Positions 22,325 to 32,120 of a stretch of DNA of 64,000 nt are shown one piece after another (the stretch's first letter is position 1; each line of letters begins with the position of its first letter). A model generated the notes under the pieces. The model was not told where the DNA came from. It ran no database searches and saw only the letters and a list, made by a program, of their open reading frames with translations. The stretch spans positions 2,109,501-2,173,500 of the forward strand of contig CP051140.1 of NCBI GenBank assembly GCA_001592805.2, given 5' to 3'. A program made the translations under genes and the position numbers. Origin of the DNA: Peltaster fructicola (taxonomy: Eukaryota > Ascomycota > Dothideomycetes).

Positions 22325-24284
22325 TCACTTTTCCAGACCATTGAGTCGTCGAATCTCACTCCATCTACTCATCTGACCCGTCTCGAGCAGATTCATGCGC
22401 CGTTTCTTGCTTGATGAATTACCAAGGACGACCGGGCGCCAGTCGGTGGGCTTGTTCTCTGTCATGACCGCGTCTGGCACAACCTGCACAGTGTGCCATC
22501 TCAGGAGTGTCAGCAAGAGCAGGATCGTCAGCACGAGAAGAATGCCTGCCACACATGCTGTGCTAACCTGAGCGCCAATCGCTCGAGTGACAACGCCTGA
22601 AACGCCTGTGGCTGCAGCGGCCAACATGAAGCCTAGACTCTGCGATGCGAAGAACCCAGCGCATACGCGAGGGAATGCCGAGTAATGTGTGCGCACCTTC
22701 TGCAGATTCCCAGGCAGGGAGTTCTCGCGATGTCGGTTATTGGCGCCAGCTTGCAGGTCACAGGTGTCGAAAGTCTCCATCATCAAGCCGATACATTCAG
22801 TCATGGCTAGGTTCGAGAGGAAGCCGACAAGGCCAACAAAGACCACAGGGATTATCCAGCTGACGTCCGGACCAGGTGAGGCCAATGTGTAAGCCAGCCC
22901 GGCGAGTGGAAGTACCAAAGTGAAGATGCATCGACGGACCATATGAGATGTCCATTTGACGCCGCCATGCTGGAGCGTCATGCTGTCTGTTCGTTGTGGA
23001 TGCGTTCGTGATCGACTGCAGAAGCCTCCATGGGTCAACGGCACAGCGAATAGTGCTCCGACAGCCATTGCTAGTGACGCCAAGCCAACCAGATCTGATG
23101 ACCAGATGTAGTAGCGAGACAATAGTGCACCAAGCAGCTGAGAAGCTCGTCAGCCTCTCGAAGTCAGACAGTGAAGCCATAACTTACGATTATGACAAGC
23201 ACAACCTGAGCGTAGATCCAGGCGAAGTAGAGATTCATGACAAAGAACCCAGCTTGGAAGATCATCCTGAATGATAGTACAATACCAGCCCAGACTTCTT
23301 CGAACCACCATCGAGGGCCAGTCTGGTAGAGATGTAGGTGTACTTCACCATTGGCGACCCTGCGCTTGAGCATGTATTCGTGGTCGAAAACATGGATCAC
23401 CGATCGACGATATGGAGCTTGTCGTGTCTCAGGAGCGATGATGTTGACAAATAGGAACATGGCCAGCAGGGTGATAGTCAAGTAGAAGCCCCAGTCAGGA
23501 GTGAGGGCATATATAACGCAAGCTCCGATGCAGAAGCCAATAGACAGCGATCCGATGTAACACCAGGTCCAAAGACCCAGCCAGAGCCCGATGCCACCTC
23601 CTTGTCTGCGTACGTCGTCTAGCTGGACATGCTCCTGATGTGGGACTTCTGACATCAACGAAGCGCCATAGAGGTCGAGAAGCGTGGGTAGGAAGTTGAT
23701 GTTCGCGAACCCCATGGCGAGTCCAGTTAGAGCTCGTGGCACCAGAAGACCTACGCGAGCAATGACAGAGTCTGGATCGTGAAAGGATTGCACAGCCAAA
23801 GCTTGTGGATATTGCAGTGGTAGCATGATTGCGAAAGCGGCCACAGTGTACGGCTTGCGGCCATGCAGGAGTGGCAGTGGCCAGCATAGCATCGTTGTGA
23901 CGGCTATGCCAAGATACAGGCTGTGGTCGTCAGCGAGGTCGTGGTTGTACACAAGAACCACTCACAGGACATTGCCAAGTACCACTCGATGGTCAATATC
24001 AGCGATCTGATACTGTATGCCAGGGACTTCTCCCGCCTCTAAAGATGAGCTGATGGTTCGACAGACGACAAGCCACTTACATAGATGCCTGCCAGCAGGC
24101 CAACCGAGAAAGTGTTGCAGCAAGCAACGATCGCCGTGACTCGCTTTCGAGGAGTCTCCCAATTTCGTGCGATCGGCCGTTGCTTATGATGGAAGCCCGA
24201 TTCTAACACGCTGCCATTCGAAATACTGAGATGCGGTCTGGGAGGATGGCTGAGATCTGCGTGCTCGATGATAAACCCTGTCAT
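22325..24284 (-). CDS. MFS transporter (fungal polyamine-transporter-like group)
   Basis: 606-residue multi-pass membrane protein. Four exons: 24284-24081, 24036-23966, 23920-23188, 23137-22325, with introns of 44, 45 and 50 nt that rebuild GIYAGEVPGIQYQIAD, GNVLLYLGIAVTT and VLVIILLGALLSRYY. TM1 starts after the conserved cytosolic RPIARNWETPRKR; WPLPLLHGRKPY is the signature loop between TM2 and TM3, and a long cytosolic loop (RRSVIHVFDHEYMLKRR) divides the halves. C-terminal SRWSEIRRLNGLEK is also typical of this group. Substrate is inferred only from annotation habits of the family and is unproven. The proposed ATG (MTGFIIEHADLSHPPRP) lies 10 nt after the stop codon of the upstream frame; a fused model is equally consistent with frame. 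Confidence 0.82.
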
Positions 24285-24294
24285 GTCACTGAGC

Positions 24295-26183
24295 TTACCT
24301 GTCAGACGTTGTTCTGCTTGCTTGTGCTGCCTCATACCTCATACGTTGACCTGGATCACGGATATCATCGTCATGCTGTCCGTCTCTGAGGTGTGGGCTT
24401 TGCAGCCGTTCCTGATCCATAGCCGGGTGGCTGCGTGGTGATACAGCTGGGGCTTCAGACGCTCCGAACACGAGTGCTGCCACTCTCGAAGGCGTCCCTG
24501 ATGGATGTACAATCATTGTATCGTTCGAAGGTGTTACCTGGAGAGCCATGGTAGGGATCTGTGGGTGGCTTGGATACCTTGTAGAGGCATCGCTTCGCGA
24601 GCGAGTGCTGATGCTCCCATTCAACGACGTCGAGATTGAGCTACCTTGAAGCTTGGTAAGCCGTCGTTGATGCACATGAGCCTTGTCAGGTCGGCTCACC
24701 TTGGCAGTCCTGAAAGAATCGTTTGTAGCATTGATTATGTTGATGACTTCTCCATGCTTGCCGGATGATGTGGCATGATCTATCATTGACATGGCTTCGT
24801 CTAGAAGGCCGTTGAGGCTGATCAGTGCTCGATCGAGACTCTGTGTGGCTAGTTGCAAACTCGTGAGAGATTCGTCGCTCTTGTGTGAACGAAGTCTTTC
24901 TGTGTGGTGACGCTTTCGCACAACAGTATCGTCGTCGCTTAGTCCAGAGGTGATGTCGCCAGCTTGTGCTTCAAGGACAGGCAGTACACGCCGAGGTCGT
25001 CGAGACCTGCGGTACTGTGTACTCGACCGAGATGGATCCAGTCTCCTTGATGAGTAGTCTGCACTTCGCAGGTTGGCCGGGTATTGAGGTTGTGGTTGCT
25101 GTATAAAAATCTGAACCGGAGAGACAGGCCCTGGCTGTGTCCTCCAGTCCGACATCGTTCGGCTTTCGCTGGCTTGCTGGTTTGGGACCACACCTACGGA
25201 CTGCGGCGATACAGAAACTGGCGAGACTGTCTCACAGTCGTGCTCAAGGGCTTCGATTTCAGTCCGCGTATCTTCCCGTCTGTTTAGTGTCACAGGAGTA
25301 GCTGGTTGACCTTGTAGTGCTGTTACTCGATCTTGCACCAGAGACTTCGTCCGCTGGTCAGACGACGGAATAGTATCTCTCGCGGCCGACATCTTTGCAT
25401 TGCTGGTGTCAGCGTCTCGCTGCTTCGTGGGTTGCTCTGCGCGCTTGAGCTTTCCCGGACTCCAGTAATGAGGCGAAGAAGTGCTGTTGAAGCCCACAGC
25501 TTCTGTTGAAGCATCTGCGGCGTCGTACATAATCTTGACGGGTCCTTCAGTCACGACAGACTTCCCAGTCTGTGATAGCTCTGGTAGAATCGTCTTCTTA
25601 GGTTGCCAATACTTAGCAGGAGATGTCATTGCAGTCTTCGCCATTGTCTCCACTGAGTCTGGCGCATCGTACAAGACCTTCAGGGGCTGCATGATTGCAT
25701 TCGCTACAGGAATCTGCTTCATTGATGGTAGAGCATTGCGTGTCCAGAAGCGAGGTGCATCCGCCGCAGAGTATTTTGTGGCCTCTTCAATAGAGTCTGC
25801 AGGATCGTACAAAGGCTTCGCAAGATGTGCGATATCTGACACTACTTCTTTGAAGATGCCTTGATTGTGCTGAGATGTCTGGTCTGCTGGACTGCAAGCA
25901 CGTAAGCTCCCGCTCGCGATTGGATTGTATCCACATACCCGTCGACGTCCTGGCGTAGCTCGTTATGGTTGGTGGAGGGAGCGATACCGAGGACTGACCT
26001 GCTTGATATGTTGCTTTCCCTGGACGATTCCAACTGCCGCCGCATAACCAGGACTGCGCGACGAGCATTCGCTCGAGCCTCAGAGGCCTCCATGGTGTCC
26101 AACATAACACGATCTACGCATTGTATCTCTTCCTTTGTTGGCTCTAACACCGCGAACTTTGATGTGCCAGATCTTCTACTCAT
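24295..26183 (-). CDS. Unknown protein with three internal YD-x-x-D...YW repeats
   Basis: I do not recognise this protein. Exon 1 is 26183-25939 (MSRRSGTSKFAVLEPTKEEI), the 47 nt intron has GTATGT, CTTAC and TTGCAG, and exon 2 is 25891-24295, for 613 residues. Residues about 105-245 hold three diverged copies of a 45-residue unit: YDPADSIEEATKYSAADAPRFW, shortened here to YDPADSIEEA...PRFW, then YDAPDSVETM...AKYW, then YDAADASTEA...PHYW. The middle is disordered, Ser/Gln/Arg-rich; a predicted helical segment at about 415-455 (LTSLQLATQSLDRALISLNG) may be a coiled coil. No signal peptide or membrane span is visible. The stop codon lies 10 nt before the MFS start, and a 49 nt intron could join the two into one protein of 1207 residues. 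Confidence 0.75.
25430..25835 (-). repeat. Three-copy protein-level repeat in the unknown gene
   Basis: Three tandem units of about 45 codons share the pattern (L/M)YD-x-x-D-(S/A)-x-E followed about 14 residues later by aromatic-Trp. They are strongly diverged at DNA level, so this is an old duplication retained for protein structure. Confidence 0.65.
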
Positions 26184-26464
26184 GCCGTGGATAGGTCCCA
26201 GGTGTGTCACTTAGCGAAGCGAAGGCGTTGTTCGGTAGGCGAGCGTCATGCGCAAGCCTGGGCGTGAAGGATGAAGAGAACGAGAGAGCAGAGGATAGCA
26301 GGAGGACTCTGCTTAGGGGATATTTGGATGACAAATAGGTGGTGAGGAATGACAGGACGACAAGACGATGCATAGAATATTGAGAAATTGCTTGCATGAG
26401 CAAAGTGCTGACTGTTGTAGATGTCCTTTCCGTATCTGCTCATTAATTGCCAGTAGGAACGATC
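26184..26464. promoter_or_regulatory. Promoter region of the repeat-protein/MFS locus
   Basis: 281 bp between the start of the repeat protein and the stop of the omega-amidase gene, both minus strand. No specific site is recognised. Confidence 0.45.
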
Positions 26465-27352
26465 TCATGCCTCAGCCTTACCAGCAGCAACGTCAGGATA
26501 CACATCAAACCTCCGTTGCGTGTAGATGGGTATGTTCTTTCGCGTCTCTTGAATCTTCTCATTGCTCAAGTCCGCATAGACGATGTCCTCCTTCTCTTCG
26601 AGCTGAGCGATGATCGCAGCATCGGGATCCACAATCATCGAGTGGCCCCAAGCATTGTAATCTGCAGTCATGTCTCTTGCTGGTGAGCAGAGGCCGGTAT
26701 AGATCTGATTGTCCATGGCCCTTGCTCTTGCTTGCAGTTCCCAGTGCCTGGCGCCAGTAGTCAGGTTGAAGGCTCCAGGGTAAAGCAGGAGGAATGCGTC
26801 TTTTCTGGCGGCGATCATAGCGAGCTCAGGGAAGCGGATGTCATAACATATGGCGATGCCCACCTTGCCATAGTCTGGGAGATCGACGATAGTGACTTTG
26901 TTGCCTGGTGAGAGCACCTCACTTTCGTGGAAGGATATCTTGCCAGGGATGTCAATATCGAAGAGATGCACTTTACGGTGAGTGGCCAAGAGTTTGCCGT
27001 CGGGCGCGAAGGTCAAGCTTGTGTTGTAGTACTTCTTCGTCTCTTCCCAATACTCAGGTATGCTGCCACCTACAAGGTAGACATTGGCCTCTTTCGCAAG
27101 CATTGACAGAGCGTGGAAGCTTGGACTCTGCTCCTCCGTTGGCGGAGATGGAAGCAGAGTCTCTGCATACTTCGGGAAGTGTTTCGTGCCATAGGGTGAG
27201 TTGAAGCATTCTGGTAGGACGACTAGCTTGGCACCTGACGAGGTTGCTTCGAGTACCTTCGCTCGTGCTCGTGCAAGATTCGCAGCCTTGTCAGTACCAG
27301 TAGCTAGCTGGATCAAGGCGAGCTTCAGCGGTTGTCTTAGCAGCTTCGCCAT
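26465..27352 (-). CDS. nit3: Omega-amidase, Nit2/Nit3-type nitrilase-superfamily enzyme
   Basis: Hydrolyses alpha-ketoglutaramate and alpha-ketosuccinamate, or deaminated glutathione depending on the branch, as metabolite repair in cytosol and mitochondria. Single exon, 295 residues, normal length. The catalytic triad of carbon-nitrogen hydrolases is visible: Glu48 (VVLPECFNSPYG), Lys127 (THRKVHLFDIDIPG) and Cys169 (ICYDIRFPELA). The sequence around the lysine, HLFDIDIPGKISF, matches the Nit2/omega-amidase branch better than Nit1. The ATG at 27352 leaves only eight residues before the first strand, so no presequence is evident. Confidence 0.92.
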   Translation of the reverse strand: MAKLLRQPLKLALIQLATGTDKAANLARARAKVLEATSSGAKLVVLPECFNSPYGTKHFPKYAETLLPSPPTEEQSPSFHALSMLAKEANVYLVGGSIPEYWEETKKYYNTSLTFAPDGKLLATHRKVHLFDIDIPGKISFHESEVLSPGNKVTIVDLPDYGKVGIAICYDIRFPELAMIAARKDAFLLLYPGAFNLTTGARHWELQARARAMDNQIYTGLCSPARDMTADYNAWGHSMIVDPDAAIIAQLEEKEDIVYADLSNEKIQETRKNIPIYTQRRFDVYPDVAAGKAEA

Positions 27353-27579
27353 TGTGAGATGTGTTGTATGAGATCACTCGATGATGTCGATGGTGGGAGC
27401 GGAGATGTATGTGCTGCAGCTTCAACGTCACATCTGGTAATAACCCGGAAATCTGCAAATACGATGTTAACCTCAGACATGCTAACGGAATCCATCGCAT
27501 TAATTTGTACAGATCATTATGCTAAAGTGATAGGCGAGCATTATCCAAACGCCATCGCTCATACAGCAGCCATGCTTGA
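27353..27579. promoter_or_regulatory. Omega-amidase promoter / IMA1 3' flank
   Basis: 227 bp between two minus-strand genes. Nothing specific is recognised. Confidence 0.4.
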
Positions 27580-29357
27580 TCAATACCCCATCGTCTTTAA
27601 TTGACGAACAAAGTACAAACATATCCCACGTCGCAGACCGCCGACGTCTAGCAGAAGGACCAGAAGAACAGCAATGGAAGCGACGAGCGCAGCTGTGTAC
27701 CACTGCTGAGGCGATAGTGACAGTCGATGAACAGTCGCAGCTTGTGATTGACCTGGCTCGGCACGATCGTTGATCTTGAGTGTGCCTCCAAATTGATCTT
27801 CTAGTCCTGTGGTAGCATTAACGTCTGTAGGTAGGTGCCAGTCGCTTTCCGAAAGGTTGAGCTGTCCTCGTGTCCGAGATGCTGCACCAGTGGTGACCTC
27901 ACTACGATCACTATCCGTTGACCGATCGCGCTTTGCGAAGCCTTTACCTCTGTCGATGCCATTTCGCATCTGCTGCAAGAAGCCCTGACTCTGGGTGACC
28001 GAGGGCTCCTTGAATCGCGGGACCTGCGTCACTGGGTTCCGCAGCTTTCGTTCCTGGCTCATAGGAGCCTGTGGAAGTCGACCACGAAATGGTGTAGCTT
28101 GTCGAGGAGGCCTGAAGTACATGTGCTTATCATCGTCAAAGGCTGTTCGACGGTTCCGTTCTTGTTTGGCTCTCATTTCGTCCTCGATTGAGAAGATGTT
28201 CGTCCGTACAAGATTCCAGTCAGATTTCTGGGAGATATTCAGGGATTGAGCTGGCGGCACAGGTTCGATGTCCATTGGATCACCGTAATCCGAATGTGCA
28301 GATGGTCGCGCGCTGTAGTCCGCAGTCAGGTTTTGTATGGGAAATGGTGCTGCATTCTCTTTCGAAAGCAGCACTGATGGAGCAATTCTCGAAGCACGTT
28401 GAGCCTGCTTATCAGCAGCTGGACCTGCAAATTGGCCTAGGATGTTCCGATCTTCTGGTCGTGGCATCATGCTACCATTGACCCGCCACTTTTCTGTGCT
28501 GATGCTCTGCCGTGCAAGGTAATGACCAACGATTATCAGCGCAATCGCAGCCATGTGCACAGCCTGTTCCTGTCGAGAGCTCAGCACAAGGAGCTGCGGT
28601 GTTCGCACTGCTTGTCGCACACTGTAGGCCACAATGCGGACCAGCAGTGTGAAAAACGTGAGCGCAAGGTGTGATGTCCAGCCGTTGACCGAAGCAATGC
28701 GAACGTTTGGGCTGTAAAGCTGCTTCAAACCGTGATTATACCAGAGGCAGCAGAACGAGATGAGCAGTAGTCGGGGAATCAAGTTTCCAGCTAAGGTGCA
28801 GCAATCACCGCTGAGGTATACCCGGCTGACTTCCTCTAGACACTGTGATGCTTTCACAGGCGGGTGAAGCCTATGGCTATCGCTGATGTCTCGCACCGAC
28901 TCTTGTTGCAACTGGGCAACAGCAAACCCATGCCATAGAACCTGGTATGCAGCACTCAGAAAGACAAGCCATCCGACGACCGTGAGTGCAGTGCGAGCGG
29001 CAATCTTTGTCCACGAATCGCGACCAACCACAGCTACAGGTGATAGTGATCGACGTCCTCCTCTTGAGTTGACCATCAAGCGACTTGCGTTGTTCGTCAT
29101 GCTATAGTAGTCTGCATCGTGTATCATTGATTGTGCCTTCGGCGCGCAATCAGCACAGATCTGAGGATACTGTTCATCGAGTCGACGCTTGTAGTCTGGA
29201 AGACCTCGCTCGAACTTGGCGTACTCTGGGTCGTCTTCATCAGGTAGGTAGTTGGACAGGAGTTCATGGTGCATCTGCTGATTCCGGAGGCAGGTGGAGC
29301 AGAAAATGCTTTGTTGAGATGACAAGCTCGTTGCTGTAGTACGTGTGTGGTGCTGGC

Positions 29358-29389
<32 letters not shown>

Positions 29390-29538
29390 AAACTGCTCGG
29401 AGGGTCGATATAATCGCCATTCTTGTCGATGAAGTTCCATGTTTGACAGTTAGAGCATTGGAAGTGTGTGATGTTGGCGCCTCGAGAATGCTCAGACCGC
29501 GTGCCGCAGGCGTGACATCTAATGCGCCAGAAGTTCAT
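27580..29538 (-). CDS. ima1: Inner nuclear membrane protein Ima1 (Samp1/NET5 family)
   Basis: 652-residue inner nuclear membrane protein of the Ima1/Samp1 family, which links heterochromatin and the nuclear envelope to cytoskeletal anchors. The N-terminal Ima1_N domain carries paired zinc-type motifs: CHACG and CSNC in residues 8-31 (WRIRCHACGTRSEHSRG, FQCSNCQTWNFIDKNGDY), then CSTC and CADC up to about 135. Five membrane spans are predicted: TALTVVGWLVFLSAAYQVLW, LIPRLLLISFCCLWY, HLALTFFTLLVRIVAY, VHMAAIALIIVGHYLA, and near the C-terminus YTAALVASIAVLLVLLLDV. A basic, Ser-rich region of about 230 residues lies between spans four and five. A nine-glutamine run follows the first zinc motif pair. 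It shares a 356 bp divergent promoter with the PPR gene. Confidence 0.87.
29359..29385 (+). repeat. (CTG)9 microsatellite, poly-Q in Ima1
   Basis: Nine uninterrupted CTG units on the plus strand, read as CAG glutamine codons in Ima1. The pure unit makes length polymorphism likely. Confidence 0.85.
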
Positions 29539-29894
29539 GATGTGTCCACCGCATTCTCGTGAGGTTACGAAGGAGGATCCGAAGGTGACCTATAAAGTAG
29601 TGACACCTAGAATGAGCGCGATTCACTCTTGACAGCGGAAGAACGTGTAGGATAGGCACGAAGCAACTTGCCTTGCAAGACACTACAAGCCAGCTCGAGT
29701 CAAGTGCAATAATGAAGCAGTGGACTCTGTATATTTGAGGAGGCTTATTGACCTCATACGAGACATGTGCAGTGTTTAGGCTTCGGTAGCCAACCCAATC
29801 CATTCCCGAATTGAGAACAAATTGTCAGTCTCCCTTCCACAAGGCTGAGACACCCATCGAACAGTACACTCTCACACGGTATCCATGACCGCAC
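29539..29894. promoter_or_regulatory. Bidirectional promoter, IMA1 / PPR gene
   Basis: 356 bp between divergent start codons. No recognised motif. An ATG at 29885 just inside its right edge opens a separate overlapping frame. Confidence 0.5.
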
Positions 29895-30046
29895 ATGCAG
29901 AGATGCTTGCGCGCATGGATGCCGCTGCCTCGAGCTCGGCTGCAAGCAGCGGCCATATCAGGACATATGCGATGTCCATGCACCACGCCGTTCAGTACAA
30001 CGTCGTGCTATCAGAGCGACGGCAATACCACTTCTCAGCACGATGA
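29885..30046 (+). promoter_or_regulatory. 53-codon uORF overlapping the PPR start
   Basis: The ATG at 29885, ten bases before the proposed PPR start, opens a different frame that ends at TGA 30044-30046. It begins MTAHAEMLARMDAAASSSAA. If translated it would compete with the main start; alternatively the true mRNA start lies downstream of it. Confidence 0.4.
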
Positions 30047-32120
30047 AACCCATGTTACCCCGACACAACATGGCAAGCAGAATCTCTCAGCACTTGGTCG
30101 GCGACAAGTAGAGAGTCCAAGTGAATTTAGGGAAGTCTCTCGATCTTCTCCAAACTCCAATACCGCCTCCTGGGAAGAAATCAACGAAGGCAATGCCACC
30201 ACTGTGCAGCATTCCGGCCGACCTATGGACAACAGCGAGCGTACAGATTCTGGTATACCTCAGCAAGCTGCCCCTATCGTAGGCACAGAACATCGTTTTG
30301 AGACCACCAGCTCGGATGCTGCAGAGGACAACAGCACAGGCGATGCTCACCAGATGCCTGACTATGATGAGCGTCGCCCTCCAGATCTAGTGCGTAGAGT
30401 TGGTGTACAACCAGTGTCGAAGGTTCGGAAAGAGTTTGGCTTACTAGGCCACGAGCAGGGTACAATGCACTCATATGCTGAACGCTGGGCGAATGAGTTT
30501 CTCGATAGCGGACATCTACAGAAGAAATGGTCGCAAGCTGCTATGTGGCTGCTGCAGAACAAACCTAGCCGTGTGCCTGAGTTCCTGCTTAAGACTCATG
30601 GCCTGCTCGAGGTGGAACAAGCATGGATTGGCGCTGTCATTCGGTCTTTGGGACAATACTGTGCTAGTCAGGAGGACTACGTCGCGCGACCGATTGTTGC
30701 CGCGCTTGCTGAAGCATTGCAAGTATTGGTACATCGTCCCAATCAACCACCTTTGCGATTGCATGCCAAGGATATCCGCAACCTGCTACCACGCCTCGCG
30801 CTTGGCGAGGTACAGCGAATATACGGTTTCATGAAGGACGGAACGCTAGACGTCAGCTGGCGAGAATACCTTCAACTGTGTCGGTACTTCGCCGAAGAAG
30901 GTGATGTAGCACAAGCCGTGGATGCCTTTGTGGCCTGTATATCAGAGCCGAACCCTGGAAATCAGGTCCGCATCCGCATGACTCTGCTCTTCCTGGTTAA
31001 GTGGCTCGGGCTGCGCTCAGACGGCTATCGACAGAGCTTTCGACTCCTGGAGAACATACAGCGCTTTGGAATACAGATCGACACAGGAATTGTAAATTCT
31101 CTGATGCAGATCGCGTACGCACAGGAGCAGTATCAAGCAGCTATCGACCTCTACCACACGTCTTTTGCGGAGCACCTGGAGCCTGACGCTACCACGTTCG
31201 CCTTACTTTGCCAAATATTCGAAGCAGATTCCGACACGGACTTGACCATCGAACACATGATTGACGAAGCCTTCCGAACAGGCGTGATATATCATAACCA
31301 AGTGATTGCCAACCAAATCCTACACCTTTTCTCGCTGAGCGCGTTGAAGGTGCCCGAGACGGCATGGCTGCGAATATCCTCGATGTATGGACGTCTTTTC
31401 GATGGCGATGCTCTGCAACTGCTCGACCTTCCGGTCGACGAACATCTTGAGCTAGACGCCACAATGCAGCGGCAGTCTCCTACTCATGTCTCGATCAACA
31501 TTGTCCTCAAGGCGTACTTGAAGCTACACGCTGAAGGATTCCTACAGGAATCTGACACAGTCGATGTGTATCAGAAGTGGCACTCTTTTGTGCTTCAAGG
31601 GAAAGAACCATTCCTCCGGATGGCCCTCGATGACTACACGTACAATCTTTTCCTTTTCCGCTTCACTCGCGAGCGGGAGACACTCATCAATGCTACAGCA
31701 GTCATGAAAGATATGCAAACACCTCTGCCATCATCGATGGGTGTAGAGAAATCTAAGCCTACTGTGCAGTCCTGGAACATCTTCTTGCTGGGCTTCCAAC
31801 GACACAATAAGCAGCAACTTGCCGACCAGGTTTTACAACACATGGAGAACGAAGGCATCGAACAGGACGAGGTCACTTGGAATATTCTTGTGAATGGTCA
31901 TGCTGGTCGTCAAGACCTTGAAAAACTCGTCCACGCGCTCAGAAGCGCATCCGACACTGGTATGCAGTTTGATGCCTACACTGAAAGAGGGTTGAGCAAG
32001 TTCAACGACCAAGCAAAGCTCCATGACGCCCTGAAGGAGAGTCGTTATCGGGACGAACTGGATTTCTCCCAGGAGCTCAAAACAGGTATTGGGGCCAAAC
32101 TGCAGGCCAACGATGGCTAG
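29895..32120 (+). CDS. Mitochondrial pentatricopeptide-repeat-type protein
   Basis: 741-residue, single-exon protein. The N-terminus (MQRCLRAWMPLPRARLQAAA) is Arg/Ala-rich with no acidic residue and fits a mitochondrial presequence; a disordered stretch to about 175 follows. From about 180 on it is all-helical with PPR-like units, clearest near the C-terminus (PTVQSWNIFLLGFQRHNKQQ, then MENEGIEQDEVTWNILVNGH) and in the middle (GIVNSLMQIAYAQEQYQAAI, HLEPDATTFALLCQIF). Such proteins bind mitochondrial mRNAs and control processing or translation. The specific fungal orthologue is not recognised; the region may be a relative of the Neurospora/Aspergillus PPR set. The strongest competing view is a generic helical-repeat protein. 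Confidence 0.78.
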   Translation: MQRCLRAWMPLPRARLQAAAISGHMRCPCTTPFSTTSCYQSDGNTTSQHDETHVTPTQHGKQNLSALGRRQVESPSEFREVSRSSPNSNTASWEEINEGNATTVQHSGRPMDNSERTDSGIPQQAAPIVGTEHRFETTSSDAAEDNSTGDAHQMPDYDERRPPDLVRRVGVQPVSKVRKEFGLLGHEQGTMHSYAERWANEFLDSGHLQKKWSQAAMWLLQNKPSRVPEFLLKTHGLLEVEQAWIGAVIRSLGQYCASQEDYVARPIVAALAEALQVLVHRPNQPPLRLHAKDIRNLLPRLALGEVQRIYGFMKDGTLDVSWREYLQLCRYFAEEGDVAQAVDAFVACISEPNPGNQVRIRMTLLFLVKWLGLRSDGYRQSFRLLENIQRFGIQIDTGIVNSLMQIAYAQEQYQAAIDLYHTSFAEHLEPDATTFALLCQIFEADSDTDLTIEHMIDEAFRTGVIYHNQVIANQILHLFSLSALKVPETAWLRISSMYGRLFDGDALQLLDLPVDEHLELDATMQRQSPTHVSINIVLKAYLKLHAEGFLQESDTVDVYQKWHSFVLQGKEPFLRMALDDYTYNLFLFRFTRERETLINATAVMKDMQTPLPSSMGVEKSKPTVQSWNIFLLGFQRHNKQQLADQVLQHMENEGIEQDEVTWNILVNGHAGRQDLEKLVHALRSASDTGMQFDAYTERGLSKFNDQAKLHDALKESRYRDELDFSQELKTGIGAKLQANDG

